Shown here: one piece after another, positions 15,565 to 23,161 of the stretch | Numbering within the stretch: position 1 is the first letter of the stretch | Layout of the letters: each line of letters begins with the position of its first letter | NCBI GenBank assembly: GCA_002163025.1 | Contig: MABF01000252.1 | Span: forward strand, 1 to 34,455 | DNA length: 34,455 bases | Origin: 'Osedax' symbiont bacterium Rs2_46_30_T18 | Lineage (GTDB): Bacteria > Pseudomonadota > Gammaproteobacteria > Pseudomonadales > Balneatricaceae | Reading direction: 5' to 3' | The notes under the pieces: model-generated | What the model saw: only the letters and a program-made list of their open reading frames with translations | The model's database searches: none | What the model was told of the DNA's origin: nothing | Translations under genes and position numbers: made by a program

Positions 15565-16803
15565 TTATTTACCTAATACGCGGTTCACACGTTTTTCGGC
15601 TTTAGCTAAAGTAGATTGTGCATCTGCACCGCCATAGATAGCTTGTACTGCGTTGCTGGTGATATCTGCAACTTCAGACCAACCGGCGATCGTCGGCGCA
15701 AATCTCGCCTGGGGCAGTAGGTTAACAAAGGTTTTAACCGCATCGTTTTGTGCAAACTCAGGCAGCTTAGAGACTGATTTCAATACCGGTAGGAAACCTT
15801 CGCCGGATGAGAATGCAGCGCGCTGTTCTGTCGTGAACATAAAGTCCATAAACTTAACTGCCGCTTTTTTGTGCTTAGAGTTTTTGAACAGTACGATTGA
15901 ATCGGTTACGCCGTAAGTCGCGCTGCTAGCACCGCTGGGGATAGGGGCAATGCCATAGTTTAACTCAGGTGCTTCTTCTTTGATTTGGTTGACCAGGAAT
16001 GGCGCGGTAATCATCATACCGACACGGCCTTGCTTAAATAAGTTCTGCACGTCTTCACGGTTGTAAGAGGTGACACCCGGTTGCGTTAAGCCATTATCAA
16101 TCATGCTTTGCAGGCGTTTTGCGTTGGCTACAGATGCACTGCTAGCAAGGTTAGAGCTGCCATCTTTTTTCAGCAAACTGCCGCCTTCACTCCACATGCC
16201 GTAGTAGAAATACACATCGGTTTCTACTTCTTTGCCCTGCAAACCGAAACCATAACTCTTGTCTATTTTAGAAATCTTGGCAGCGCTGTCTGCCAGTTCA
16301 TCCCAGGTTGTAGGGACGTTAGCACCGGCTTTTTGCATCAGGTCTTTGTTGTAGTACATGGCTCTTGCCGATGCCGCTACTGGCAGGCCGTAAACTTTAC
16401 CGTTTAAAGTGCCGGGGTTTAAGAACGCGGGTACGAAACGCTCTTTTAAATCTTTGCTGATCAAGCCATCCAGAGGCTCCGCTACGTCTTCTTTTACGTA
16501 GTCAACTAACCAGCGGGTGCCGATGATTGCCATATCGGCATTTACATCTGAGCTGATGTCAGTGGTCAGCTTTTGGTTTAGTACATCCCAGTTAACAACT
16601 TCGATTTTAATATCAATATCTGGATTGCTCTGTTCAAATTTTTCAGCCAATGCCTCATAGTAAGGGCCTGTTTTTGCGCTGTAATAGGCAACAGTAAAAC
16701 GCACTTCCTCTGCTGCTTGTGCCGATAGGGATAATGTTGTGCCCAATACTGCCAGTGACACGCCGGTTGCTATAGATTTTAAAGAAGTAGATAAATATTT
16801 CAT
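15565..16803 (-). CDS. Sugar ABC transporter extracellular solute-binding protein, family 1
   Basis: This 412-residue periplasmic protein has a clear signal peptide with an n-region MKYLSTSLK, a hydrophobic core and probable cleavage after LSAQA at about residue 30. The mature part has the SBP_bac_1 fold with FEQSNPDIDIKIEVV near the start, GTRWLVDYV, and GLPVAASARAMYYNKDLMQKAG in the hinge/ligand region. AGGTG sits 5 bp before ATG 16803. It is the first gene of the amino-sugar operon and faces the ATPase gene across a 169-bp control region. A weak candidate promoter on this strand is TTAAAC (16899-16894) with TATGAT (16875-16870), 18 bp apart and overlapped by an operator-like site. Ligand identity is inferred from neighbours as an N-acetyl amino sugar or a glycan piece. 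Confidence 0.92.
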   Translation of the reverse strand: MKYLSTSLKSIATGVSLAVLGTTLSLSAQAAEEVRFTVAYYSAKTGPYYEALAEKFEQSNPDIDIKIEVVNWDVLNQKLTTDISSDVNADMAIIGTRWLVDYVKEDVAEPLDGLISKDLKERFVPAFLNPGTLNGKVYGLPVAASARAMYYNKDLMQKAGANVPTTWDELADSAAKISKIDKSYGFGLQGKEVETDVYFYYGMWSEGGSLLKKDGSSNLASSASVANAKRLQSMIDNGLTQPGVTSYNREDVQNLFKQGRVGMMITAPFLVNQIKEEAPELNYGIAPIPSGASSATYGVTDSIVLFKNSKHKKAAVKFMDFMFTTEQRAAFSSGEGFLPVLKSVSKLPEFAQNDAVKTFVNLLPQARFAPTIAGWSEVADITSNAVQAIYGGADAQSTLAKAEKRVNRVLGK

Positions 16804-16815
16804 TGTTACACCTAT

Positions 16816-16839
16816 AATCTTTCGTTTTGTTTTTTTAGT
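16816..16839 (+). promoter_or_regulatory. AgaR-like operator site 1
   Basis: The segment contains TTTCGTTTTGTTT, which fits the TTTCRTTTYRTTT core of the E. coli AgaR consensus as I remember it. Over the full 24-position consensus I count 22 matches. It lies in the leader of the binding-protein gene, between its promoter region and its ribosome site, where repressor binding would block transcription. A DeoR/AgaR-type regulator is encoded at 18115-18903. Assignment to that protein is inference. Confidence 0.55.
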
Positions 16840-16878
16840 GGGGTTATGGATGTTTCTAAGGCTGATGTAATCATATAT

Positions 16879-16905
16879 CTTTCTTTATCGCAAGTTTAAT
16901 GAAAG
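16879..16905. promoter_or_regulatory. AgaR-like operator site 2 (inverted CTTTC boxes)
   Basis: CTTTCTTT (16879-16886) faces AATGAAAG (16898-16905), giving an imperfect inverted repeat with an 11-base spacer. It overlaps the weak promoter proposed for the binding-protein gene and lies just upstream of the -35 element for the ATPase gene. The CTTTC half-site recurs in all three sites of this region. Confidence 0.45.
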
Positions 16906-16910
16906 GAATA

Positions 16911-16938
16911 TTGACAATTGTTTCAGTTATGTTATATT
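16911..16938 (+). promoter_or_regulatory. Sigma-70 promoter of the ABC ATPase gene
   Basis: A perfect -35 TTGACA (16911-16916) and a -10 TATATT (16933-16938, five of six) are separated by 16 bp. Transcription would start near 16945, 28 bases before the ATPase start codon. The downstream operator-like repeat at 16942-16965 covers the predicted start point. Confidence 0.7.
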
Positions 16939-16941
16939 TTT

Positions 16942-16965
16942 CTTTCATTTTAATAAGAACGAAAG
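16942..16965. promoter_or_regulatory. AgaR-like operator site 3 (inverted CTTTC boxes)
   Basis: CTTTCATT (16942-16949) and AACGAAAG (16958-16965) form an inverted repeat with one mismatch and an 8-base spacer. The site spans the predicted transcription start and reaches into the AAAGG ribosome site of the ATPase gene, a position well suited to repression. Confidence 0.5.
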
Positions 16966-16972
16966 GTTTTGT

Positions 16973-18073
16973 ATGTCGGTTTTGCAACTTAATAAGTTAG
17001 TTAAGCGTTACGACAGCGTCGAGGTATTACACGGGATTGACTTAACGGTTAACAAAGGTGAATTCCTGGTGCTTATAGGCCCGTCGGGTTGTGGTAAATC
17101 AACACTATTGCGCATGCTAGCGGGGCTTGAAGATATTAGTGCCGGGAGCTTAATGCTCAACGGTAAAGAGATTAATGATGTACCTTCGCAGAAACGTGAT
17201 TTTTCCATGGTGTTTCAAAGTTATGCGTTGTATCCGCATTTAACGGTGTATGAAAACATAGCCTTTGGTTTAAAAATACGTAAGGCAGATCAGGCGCACA
17301 TCGACAAAATGATCGACTGGGCGGCAAATGTTCTTAACTTAAGTGCACTGCTTGAACGTACACCTAAACAGTTATCCGGTGGTCAGTGTCAGCGAGTGGC
17401 AATGGGACGCGCGCTGGTACGTGAGCCTAAATTATTTTTGTTTGATGAACCACTGTCTAATTTAGATGCTAAATTGCGTATTCAGATGCGCGCAGAAATG
17501 AAAGCGCTACATTTAAAATTACAGACAACTACTGTTTATGTGACCCATGACCAGGTAGAGGCAATGACCTTGGCCGATCGCATTGTGGTGATGAACCATG
17601 GAGTGATTGAGCAGGTCGGCACCCCTTTAGAGCTGTACGATAATCCACATAACATATTTGTCGCAGGCTTTTTAGGTGCTCCCGCCATTTCATTTATTCG
17701 TGGAGTTGTGCAAAACCAGGGAAGTCAGCTGGGGGTTGCAGTGCATGACACCCAGGACAGCAGCTACAGCACATTTATCCCAGTGCAAAGCGCGATTGTT
17801 ACAGTAGGACAGGAAATTGTTTTGGGTATCAGGCCGGAGTTTTTCCAGCTGCAAGCTTCCCAAGCTGATAGTCATACAGTAAAAGTCAAAGTAAAGTTTA
17901 TCGAGGCTATGGGTGCGGAGTCATATATCCATGGACAATTGTGTGGCCAAGATATCGTTGCTAAAACAGTACTAAGGCTCGATCACAAACCCGGGCAGGT
18001 CATTGATGTCGGTGTTGATTTAGCGGCGCTACATGTTTTCGATGCTAACAGTGGTCTCAAGTTAAGCAATTGA
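16973..18073 (+). CDS. Carbohydrate ABC transporter ATPase (UgpC/MalK/MsmX type)
   Basis: This 366-residue ATPase has a Walker A motif GPSGCGKST (36-44), Q-loop FQSYALYPH, signature LSGGQCQR, Walker B LFLFDEPLSNLD and H-loop VTHDQ. After about residue 240 comes a C-terminal TOBE-like regulatory domain. Length and domain order match MalK/UgpC. It energises the permease pair encoded on the other strand. Its split from the permease genes is not unusual, because such ATPases can be shared between transporters. AAAGG lies 6 bp before ATG 16973. It is followed at 41 bp by the DeoR-family gene, probably co-transcribed. Confidence 0.95.
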   Translation: MSVLQLNKLVKRYDSVEVLHGIDLTVNKGEFLVLIGPSGCGKSTLLRMLAGLEDISAGSLMLNGKEINDVPSQKRDFSMVFQSYALYPHLTVYENIAFGLKIRKADQAHIDKMIDWAANVLNLSALLERTPKQLSGGQCQRVAMGRALVREPKLFLFDEPLSNLDAKLRIQMRAEMKALHLKLQTTTVYVTHDQVEAMTLADRIVVMNHGVIEQVGTPLELYDNPHNIFVAGFLGAPAISFIRGVVQNQGSQLGVAVHDTQDSSYSTFIPVQSAIVTVGQEIVLGIRPEFFQLQASQADSHTVKVKVKFIEAMGAESYIHGQLCGQDIVAKTVLRLDHKPGQVIDVGVDLAALHVFDANSGLKLSN

Positions 18074-18114
18074 TATAATAATTCTTTTAAAAATGAAAAA
18101 AGTGATCTTAGACA

Positions 18115-18903
18115 GTGAAAGAAGCTAAAAAGAGCATGAGAAATACCCGAGAGCGCCGAGAGTTTATCCTAGTGCAGTTAGCTGAACTGGGCTCTGTGAC
18201 TGTGGAAGATATCGCCCAGCGCTTTGCTGTATCTACTGTGACTGTCAGAGCAGATTTAAGATTATTAGAACAGCAGGGGAAGTTAGTACGTCACTACGGC
18301 GGTGCTATGTTAACTAAGCCGACAGAGCAGCAACATACTGGGACCGGAGAGTTATCAGATAACGCGCAAGTTAAAGCCAAGTTAGGCGCAGCGGCGGCAA
18401 AGCTAGTGCAAGCTGGAGAATCTATCATTATAGATTCAGGCACTACCACTAAGTGCATCGCCGAGCAACTTGGCGCTATTGCACCACTGCATGTAATGAC
18501 CAACAGCTTGCCGGTATTGATCGAGCTCTCTGCTTTTAAGGGGATTACCACTATGGTGACAGGTGGACATTTTAGCCATAAAAGCCAATCATTTTGTGGT
18601 GCTCAGGCGGAGAAAAACCTTAAAGAGTTCCACTTTGACAAGTTGTTCCTGGGTGTTGATGGGTTCCATTTAGAAAAAGGAATCACCACCTATAGCGAAG
18701 ATGAGGCCAGAGTAAACAGCATTATGGCTGATGTGGCAGAAAAAATTATAGTGGTCACTGACTCCAGTAAATTCTCTCAGTTGAGTTTGTACAAAATTTC
18801 AAATCTGGAAAAAATAGATACCATCATCACTGATGCTAATATTCCTGAGAGCTATCGCCTGGGAGTGCTCAATCGCGGCATCGAATTAATCATTGTCGAT
18901 TAG
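18115..18903 (+). CDS. agaR: DeoR-family transcriptional repressor (AgaR-like)
   Basis: The protein of up to 262 residues has an N-terminal DeoR helix-turn-helix (RREFILVQLAELGSVTVED, then VSTVTVRADLRLLEQQG) and a C-terminal sugar-phosphate sensor domain with the DSGTTT phosphate motif and VTDSSKF. The start is uncertain: GTG 18115, or ATG 18136 (MRNTRERREF), which would be closer to the family N-terminus. Neither has a strong ribosome site. Its place beside an amino-sugar transporter and next to three CTTTC-type operators supports an AgaR-like role, with release by a pathway sugar phosphate. The symbol is proposed by context. Confidence 0.88.
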   Translation: MKEAKKSMRNTRERREFILVQLAELGSVTVEDIAQRFAVSTVTVRADLRLLEQQGKLVRHYGGAMLTKPTEQQHTGTGELSDNAQVKAKLGAAAAKLVQAGESIIIDSGTTTKCIAEQLGAIAPLHVMTNSLPVLIELSAFKGITTMVTGGHFSHKSQSFCGAQAEKNLKEFHFDKLFLGVDGFHLEKGITTYSEDEARVNSIMADVAEKIIVVTDSSKFSQLSLYKISNLEKIDTIITDANIPESYRLGVLNRGIELIIVD

Positions 18904-19102
18904 CCGTCAAATTTTTAGTCTAAGCTTCCTAAAAATCCCGCTGCTGAATAGTTTGTTGTTCCAGCAGTTTAAGCAAATGACACAGCGGTAATCCGTGGCA
19001 CCGCAATTCGGCTAATGATAGTTAAATGGAAAATTTTGTTAACGCTAAGAGCACTTTGCCCATCCTTAGGGCGCCAGGAACAAGCATAGAGGTAGAGCGG
19101 GT
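18904..19102. other. Intergenic region after the repressor gene
   Basis: This 199-bp gap contains a weak hairpin pair (CTGCTG with CAGCAG) soon after the stop and otherwise no clear promoter or terminator. Base composition becomes AT-rich toward the GNAT gene. Confidence 0.3.
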
Positions 19103-19570
19103 ATGATAACTAAACTTGAAAATTCGAATCAACTGACTGCAAATAGAATTCATACTGTTTTTCAAAATTCTTATAAAATTGAAGCGCAACTTATTGGCGT
19201 TGAAAATTTTCCGCCACTGCAGCGAAGTGCTGTGGATATAGCCAATTCAAACACTGAGTTTTATGGTTTTAGTGAGAACAATTGTCTGGCTGCAATTATT
19301 GAAATAGTCATTCAAGATAAATATCTGGAAATTAACAGTTTAACTGTAGATCCAAAATATTTTAGAAAAGGCATAGCAGGTAAATTAATACGTTATGTTT
19401 TAGATACATTTGATTTTGCAGAGGCCATTGTAGAAACCGCTGTGGTGAATAGGCCGGCAATTAATTTATACAAGAAATATGGTTTTGTTGAATTTAAACG
19501 ATGGACACCGTCACACGGTATTGAAAAACTGGCAATGTCGGTTGAACATTCTGCCTGTAAAATACAGTAA
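19103..19570 (+). CDS. GNAT-family N-acetyltransferase
   Basis: This 155-residue cytoplasmic acetyltransferase has the acetyl-CoA motif A as LTVDPKYFRKGIAGKLIRY, with R88-K-G-I-A-G93 forming the pyrophosphate loop, and a following YKKYGF motif B. Acceptor specificity is unknown. The gene is visibly richer in A and T than its neighbours and uses AAA/ATT-type codons heavily. It is placed between agaR and the sugar kinase. This could be a later insertion by horizontal transfer, or an acetylation function for an amino sugar. ATG 19103 has a GAGCGGG stretch upstream. Confidence 0.85.
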   Translation: MITKLENSNQLTANRIHTVFQNSYKIEAQLIGVENFPPLQRSAVDIANSNTEFYGFSENNCLAAIIEIVIQDKYLEINSLTVDPKYFRKGIAGKLIRYVLDTFDFAEAIVETAVVNRPAINLYKKYGFVEFKRWTPSHGIEKLAMSVEHSACKIQ

Positions 19571-19709
19571 ATGGAAATACGAACTTGGGTAATTCTGCTC
19601 ATTTTAACTGAACTCAAAGTAGCTTTGGAGTTTCAATTGTCCAGTATAGGGCAGCTGCAAAATTCTCAAGCTGATAAATCAAGTGAACAATGTAAAGCAA
19701 GGTTTAGCT

Positions 19710-20639
19710 ATGTATTACGGGTTTGATATCGGCGGTACAAAAATACAGTTAGCTGCTTTTGATCGACAGTTTCGGTTAGTAAAGCAGCAGCGCCAGGCGA
19801 CTCCCATTGATGATTATTCGCAATTTCTCGACAAAATTCAATCTATGGTCCGCCAGTTTGATGCACAGTTGCAAACAATAGGTTCAGTGGGCATAGGTTT
19901 TCCCGGAATTCGTGATTATCACGATGGCGCTTTTATCTCGGTAAATATTCCCTGTGTCATAGGTCAGCAGTTAGAGCTAGATTTAAGTGATCTGCTACAG
20001 CGACCGGTGCGGATCGAAAATGACTGTAAATGTTTTGCCCTCTCGGAAGCTATTTTAGGCAGTGCTAAAGAATACCAAAATGTATTTGGTGCCATCATAG
20101 GTACCGGGGCAGGTGGCGGGCAAGTGTCTGCAGGAAAACTCTGTACCGGTATTCACGGCTTTGCCGGGGAGTGGGGGCATATCGGGATTAATGCCTATGT
20201 ACTGGATAAGTACAAAATTCCAGTGTGGCCTTGTGCCTGTGGTTTAAAAGGCTGTGCAGAGCAATATATTTCCGGTAGTGGCCTGCAGAACCTCTATAAA
20301 TATAAATATCAACAGGCGCATGCTGCCAGCTTGGAAAGTATCAGCGCCGAGAAAATAATGTCGCTGGTGGAGCGCGGTGATCAACTGGCCACTGAAGTGT
20401 TTGAGATCTATGTCGATATGCTGGCTTCCAGTTTGGCCACTATTCAATTGAGCTACGATACCGATGCGATTGTTTTAGGTGGCGGCATGAGCAATGTCAG
20501 CGCTTTGTATCAAAAGCTACCGGCATATATTAAGCAGCATTTGTTTGATCGCGCACAAGCACCCGTGGTACTGGCACCAGAGTTTGGTGATGCCAGTGGA
20601 GTGAGGGGAGCAGCGCTATTGCACCGAGCAGAAATTTAG
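19710..20639 (+). CDS. nagK: ROK-family N-acetylhexosamine kinase (NagK-like)
   Basis: This 309-residue ROK kinase phosphorylates free hexoses at the 6-hydroxyl. The start MYYGFDIGGTKIQ matches the N-terminus of E. coli NagK as I recall it and sets ATG 19710 (AAGG 8 bp upstream). An in-frame GTG at 19683 has no support. The ATP motifs DIGGTK and GTGAGGG, the catalytic Asp105 in IENDCKC, and the zinc motif CACGLKGCAEQ with the upstream His in GEWGHIG are all present. It supplies the kinase step needed when the sugar enters by ABC transport rather than by a PTS. It may act on GlcNAc, GalNAc or both. The galactosamine-type neighbours make this an open question. Confidence 0.9.
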   Translation: MYYGFDIGGTKIQLAAFDRQFRLVKQQRQATPIDDYSQFLDKIQSMVRQFDAQLQTIGSVGIGFPGIRDYHDGAFISVNIPCVIGQQLELDLSDLLQRPVRIENDCKCFALSEAILGSAKEYQNVFGAIIGTGAGGGQVSAGKLCTGIHGFAGEWGHIGINAYVLDKYKIPVWPCACGLKGCAEQYISGSGLQNLYKYKYQQAHAASLESISAEKIMSLVERGDQLATEVFEIYVDMLASSLATIQLSYDTDAIVLGGGMSNVSALYQKLPAYIKQHLFDRAQAPVVLAPEFGDASGVRGAALLHRAEI

Positions 20640-20733
20640 TGAACGTTTAAGCATTAATGAAGCGAATATCTATCGAGCAATTTTTGCATAAAGTTGTGCA
20701 CCATCACCGCTATTGAGTTGCCCTCTCAAGGCC

Positions 20734-20774
20734 CCAACAGAGAACATCGCATCAGCCATCTGTTCCTTGTCAGG
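20734..20774 (-). repeat. Conserved 3' hairpin, copy 1
   Basis: A stem-loop starts 8 bases after the stop of the first small lipoprotein gene on the minus strand. Paired blocks on the plus strand are CC/GG, ACAG/TTGT and GAACA/TGTTC. The flank GTTGCCCTCT (20717-20726) recurs at copy 2. There is no T-run, so it is not a classic terminator. Confidence 0.6.
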
Positions 20775-20782
20775 CAATCCAG

Positions 20783-21166
20783 TCAATCATCTTCGTCATC
20801 GTCGTCCATCCAGCGCTCAAAATCCCGCTGTTTATTGTCGTCAACTAGGGCTTGTAACAGTGGCACTGCTTGCTCTGCCGCCAGTCGATAAGATCTTCTG
20901 CCGGAGTTGGCAATAGTCGTTTGATTGGCTTGTAAACCGGGTAGCCAGTTTAAAAAGTTACCATTGAGTACTGCTTTTACCTTGGGGCCATCGCGCATCT
21001 GCAGGCAGGCTTCACCAGCAAAGCTGATACCGCATAAGTGGGTTGGGTAAAAACCAGCACCTGGAGTGACGTAGTAGGCAGATATATTGGGGTTAGGTTT
21101 TAGCTGTGGGGTGCAGCCGACTAAGACCGCTAACAGTGGCGCACCCAGGATCAGTAGTTTGTTCAT
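20783..21166 (-). CDS. Small lipoprotein of unknown function, copy 1
   Basis: This 127-residue protein begins with a lipoprotein signal peptide (MNKLLILGAPLLAVLVGC, lipobox Cys18). The mature part contains ISAYYVTPG, two conserved cysteines (in HLCGI and EACLQM) that could form a disulfide, and a leucine/alanine-rich AEQAVPLLQALV segment. The end is very acidic, DDDDEDD. It is paralogous to the gene at 21338-21724, and the first 110 residues align without gaps. I do not recognise the family. Lipidation and export to the envelope are predicted from the lipobox only. CACAGGA precedes the start. Confidence 0.82.
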   Translation of the reverse strand: MNKLLILGAPLLAVLVGCTPQLKPNPNISAYYVTPGAGFYPTHLCGISFAGEACLQMRDGPKVKAVLNGNFLNWLPGLQANQTTIANSGRRSYRLAAEQAVPLLQALVDDNKQRDFERWMDDDDEDD

Positions 21167-21290
21167 GATTTACATCCTGTGGCTGTTGGGGAGGTAATAT
21201 TTACCCCCTGATGGTATTGGAGAAAATTAACTATCGCTTTCCCTAAATCACTTCAGGAAATTGACATTAACCGGGTTGCCCTCTTAAGGT

Positions 21291-21329
21291 CCTAGCAGGG
21301 AGCATCGAAGCGGATACTCCCTCGCTAGG
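21291..21329 (-). repeat. Conserved 3' hairpin, copy 2
   Basis: On the plus strand CCTAGCAGGGAGCATC (21291-21306) pairs with GATACTCCCTCGCTAGG (21313-21329), with one bulged base, one mismatch and a 6-base loop. It sits 8 bases beyond the stop of the second lipoprotein gene, in the same place as copy 1. Arms differ from copy 1, but pairing is kept by compensating changes. Confidence 0.65.
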
Positions 21330-21337
21330 TAATCTAG

Positions 21338-21724
21338 TCAATCATCATCTCCTTCACGACGGCGCATCATTCGCTCGTGTTCCCGTTGTTTGTTGTCACC
21401 AACCAAAGCTTGTAACAGCGGCACTGCCTGTTCTGCAGGCAGTAGATAAGAGCTTCGACCGGAGGTGGCAATGGTTGTTTCATTAGCTTTTAAGCTCAGC
21501 AGCCAATTTAAAAAGTAATCATTTATTTGCGTTTTAACCTGGGGCCCATCCTTCATCTGCAGGCAAGCCTCGCCCGAGGGGGTGAGGCCACATAATTGTG
21601 TTGGGTAAAAGCTGCTGCCAGGGGTGACGTAATAAGCAGAAATATCTGGATTAGGTTTTAGCGGGGGACTACAGCCGATTAAGGTCGCTAATAGGGGGGC
21701 GCCCAGGATTAGTAGTTTGTTCAT
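21338..21724 (-). CDS. Small lipoprotein of unknown function, copy 2
   Basis: This 128-residue paralogue of the preceding gene product starts with the same signal (MNKLLILGAPLLATLIGC, lipobox Cys18). It shares KPNPDISAYYVTPG, the two cysteines (QLCGL, EACLQM) and AEQAVPLLQALV. Its tail differs, being basic then acidic (MMRRREGDDD). The two genes are separated by 171 bp and probably arose by tandem duplication including their 3' flanks. The conserved cores against divergent tails suggest selection on the core. No function can be assigned. CACAGGAGTGAGCG upstream of the start contains the ribosome site. Confidence 0.82.
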   Translation of the reverse strand: MNKLLILGAPLLATLIGCSPPLKPNPDISAYYVTPGSSFYPTQLCGLTPSGEACLQMKDGPQVKTQINDYFLNWLLSLKANETTIATSGRSSYLLPAEQAVPLLQALVGDNKQREHERMMRRREGDDD

Positions 21725-22121
21725 CGCTCACTCCTGTGAGTATAGGCAGACCTGCTGAATTATCTGCTAGGCCTGTCTGTGGGCACTAAGCAAAAAGTCG
21801 GGCCGATCTGTTTTTACAGCTGCAGGGGTTATTGCACCTGCTTTAATACTCAGTTATTGATTGTCGGCTAAAAAGTGTTTGTAGTTGCATTGATAGATAT
21901 GTATCCCTAGATACGTTCTATGATTAGTGCCGGATTCAGATAAATTGAACTTCGTAGCAATGGATATAGACCAGCAACTTATGCTTTTGTTCTATAGTCA
22001 CAAGTCCTATTATTCACTGCGCATAGCCGGCGAGCTGCTTGTATAAAAAGCAGCTATCCAGTGCAGAACAAGCTATGATTTAACGGCAGAATTAAGCAAT
22101 CATGCAAGTGTGGAGTTAATA
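21725..22121. other. Divergent intergenic region with hairpins
   Basis: This region of almost 400 bp lies between the lipoprotein pair and the amidase. It holds a perfect 8-bp stem-loop, AGCTGCTT (22033-22040) with AAGCAGCT (22048-22055), about 70 bp before the amidase start. It also holds a less perfect GC-rich stem near 21745-21780. The middle part is AT-rich with no clear gene. No defined promoter is claimed. Confidence 0.4.
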
Positions 22122-22955
22122 GTGAAGCAAGTGTTAAAACTTTGTATAGGGCAGATGAACTCATCCAATAGCCGCTCGCAGAATATCGATACTCTGATCG
22201 AAATCGCCGCTGAGGCCGCGCGACAAAATTGCGATTTATTAGCTCTGCCAGAGGCGGCGGGGATGATGAATGCCAATTTAAACAATCCCAAGCAGCAGTT
22301 GTTCAGTGCTGAGCAGGATCCTTTTATCCGCAAGTGTGAAGAGTTGGCACAGCGCTACAAATTATGGTTGCACACAGGTTCAACCCCTATTTTAGGATTA
22401 ACTGGCAAGTTGTTAAATCACAGTGATTTATTCGATAAAGAAGGGGTTGTGCGCTGCAGTTACGATAAAATTCACCTGTTTGATGTGCAGTTGCAGGGGC
22501 AAAAATCCATCGTCGAATCTGATCGCTATAGTCATGGATCAAAGGCAGTATTAGTAGATACTCCATGGGGGGCATGGGGGCAGAGCATCTGCTACGATTT
22601 ACGTTTCCCGCAGTTGTATCGCCTGTATGCTCAAGCGGGTGCCACTGTTGTTTTTGTACCCTCCGCTTTTACCATGAAAACCGGCCGGGACCACTGGGAA
22701 ACTCTGCTGCGCGCCCGGGCGATCGAAAACGGTCTGTGGATCATTGCCGCCGCTCAAGTCGGCACTCATGAAAATTCTCGCCAGAGCTGGGGGCACTCAC
22801 TGGTGATTAATCCCTGGGGAGAAGTCTGTTGTGACTTAGGCGGTACGGAGCCTGGGCTGCAGATTCTCGAACTGGATATGGCACAAGTCGCTGTTGCACG
22901 CGCGCAAATCCCGTCGCTAGTTAACGAGCAAAGTTATTCTCTTCAGCACTGTTAA
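22122..22955 (+). CDS. Nitrilase-superfamily amidase (Nit1/YbeM-like)
   Basis: This 277-residue carbon-nitrogen hydrolase has the full catalytic triad: Glu44 in LALPEAAG, Lys116 in YDKIHLFD and Cys157 in SICYDLRFPQLYR. The WETLLRARAIENGLWIIAAAQ segment is typical of the Nit branch. That branch includes deaminated-glutathione amidase, a metabolite-repair enzyme, which is the most likely role. I place the start at GTG 22122, with GGAG 6 bp upstream. An in-frame GTG at 22110 has no ribosome site. It stands alone between unrelated genes. Confidence 0.85.
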   Translation: MKQVLKLCIGQMNSSNSRSQNIDTLIEIAAEAARQNCDLLALPEAAGMMNANLNNPKQQLFSAEQDPFIRKCEELAQRYKLWLHTGSTPILGLTGKLLNHSDLFDKEGVVRCSYDKIHLFDVQLQGQKSIVESDRYSHGSKAVLVDTPWGAWGQSICYDLRFPQLYRLYAQAGATVVFVPSAFTMKTGRDHWETLLRARAIENGLWIIAAAQVGTHENSRQSWGHSLVINPWGEVCCDLGGTEPGLQILELDMAQVAVARAQIPSLVNEQSYSLQHC

Positions 22956-22967
22956 GTGAATTCCTAG

Positions 22968-23018
22968 GACGTTATTGCAATACTCTTAAGAGGAGCTGCT
23001 ACTCTGGATAATAACGTC
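22968..23018 (+). repeat. Inverted repeat after the amidase gene
   Basis: GACGTTATT (22968-22976) and AATAACGTC (23010-23018) are perfectly complementary across a 33-base interval that has further partial pairing. It starts 13 bases after the amidase stop. No T-run follows, so its role as a terminator is uncertain. Confidence 0.45.
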
Positions 23019-23161
23019 GACGATTTTGAGGGTAAAAAGAAGTAACTAATCTAAACAGCGGCTGCGTTTATCGATTGATTATCTAGTACAATAGCGCCAG
23101 TCAGGCGAGCCCGGTTGCTCTACGCTGCTTCTATTAATTCGTTTTTGAGTCGTAAACACTT

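Noticed and set aside
20717-21345. Integron attC-like sites around the small tandem genes
   Set aside because: The hairpin blocks look cassette-like at first, but the RYYYAAC/GTTRRRY core pair is missing in both copies and no integrase is visible.
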